A stretch of DNA of 5,763 nt from contig JAKQFZ010000395.1 in assembly GCA_029558215.1 (NCBI GenBank), positions 1 through 5,763 of the forward strand. The letters are read 5' to 3'. Below the pieces are notes generated by a model. It made no database searches. It worked only from the letters and a program-made list of their open reading frames with translations, and was not told the DNA's origin. Source of the DNA: Candidatus Omnitrophota bacterium. GTDB taxonomy: Bacteria > Hinthialibacterota > Hinthialibacteria > JAKQFZ01. This document shows positions 5,683 through 5,763 of this stretch, one piece after another (position 1 is the stretch's first letter; each line of letters starts with the position of its first letter). The translations under genes were made by a program, and so were the position numbers.

Positions 5683-5711
5683 AATGTTCGTACTGTCTCT
5701 TTACGAGTTGG

Positions 5712-5763
5712 TTAGTGCGACTGCTGCCAGTATTCCGGTGAAACGGACGTGCTGGGAGTTGGT
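5712..5763 (-). CDS. Possible C-terminal end of an unidentified gene (runs off right edge)
   Basis: On the minus strand the last bases read PTPSTSVSPEYWQQSH followed by TAA at 5712-5714, with the strong terminator-like hairpin about 30 bases beyond. Another frame, ending with TAA at 5701-5703, reads TNSQHVRFTGILAAVALTNS and cannot be excluded. The only argument for a gene is the stop-then-terminator arrangement. The fragment is too short to assign a family. Confidence 0.3.
   Translation of the reverse strand, partial: PTPSTSVSPEYWQQSH

Larger units (their letters stand above)
5387..5711. other. Non-coding, palindrome-rich intergenic region
   Basis: No credible gene is seen in these 325 bases on either strand. 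Apart from the REP-like doublet, the nested palindrome cluster and the terminator listed separately, it holds two copies of GTAGGGCAG (5383-5391, overlapping the preceding stop codon, and 5469-5477), each followed by loosely similar sequence. It also holds a 7-base tandem GGCACCC repeated just over twice (5589-5605). The texture is that of dispersed repeats collected between two convergent genes. Confidence 0.6.

Noticed and set aside
1..5763. CRISPR array, ribosomal RNA, integrase or transposase
   Set aside because: No regularly spaced repeats, rRNA signatures or recombinase motifs were found on either strand.

Overview
The window is about 52% GC by eye and looks like a chromosomal stretch from a free-living bacterium. 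Three things make Planctomycetota, or a similar lineage with large and loosely packed intergenic regions, a plausible but unproven source: the LeuRS type (HVGN signature, no leucine-specific insert before KMSKS), a SurA-like secreted rotamase, and long palindrome-rich intergenic DNA. No ribosomal RNA or other marker gene is present to settle it.

Layout. Positions 1-541, minus strand: the N-terminal 180 residues of thiamine-monophosphate kinase (ThiL), cut by the left edge. Positions 548-2986, minus: leucyl-tRNA synthetase (LeuS, 812 aa). Its stop lies 6 bases before the thiL start, so the two probably share a transcript. Positions 2987-3360: a divergent intergenic region with a possible leuS promoter and operator-like palindrome, a hairpin next to the leuS ribosome binding site, a long inverted repeat that could hide the next gene's ribosome binding site, and one copy of a 20-bp direct repeat. 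Positions 3361-4021, plus: an overlapping MntA (nucleotidyltransferase antitoxin) / HepT (HEPN RNase toxin) pair. Positions 4022-4093: a short leader with the second copy of the 20-bp repeat. Positions 4094-5386, plus: an exported PpiC/SurA-like protein of 430 aa whose rotamase domain lacks the usual active-site histidine. Positions 5387-5711: non-coding DNA with several nested hairpins, including a 50-bp REP-doublet-like element, and a 14-bp-stem terminator. The last ~50 bases probably hold the C-terminal end of a minus-strand gene running in from the right.

How it fits together. thiL and leuS are housekeeping genes. The MntA-HepT module sits between the divergent leuS and ppiC-like genes and is bracketed by a perfect 20-bp direct repeat. 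This suggests the module was inserted into the leader of the ppiC-like gene, or that the leader was duplicated when it arrived. The most noteworthy signals are this repeat-bracketed toxin-antitoxin cassette with a possible structured leader, the REPIN-like palindrome pair at 5412-5461, and the degenerate parvulin domain. I see no wholly new multi-gene system in the window.
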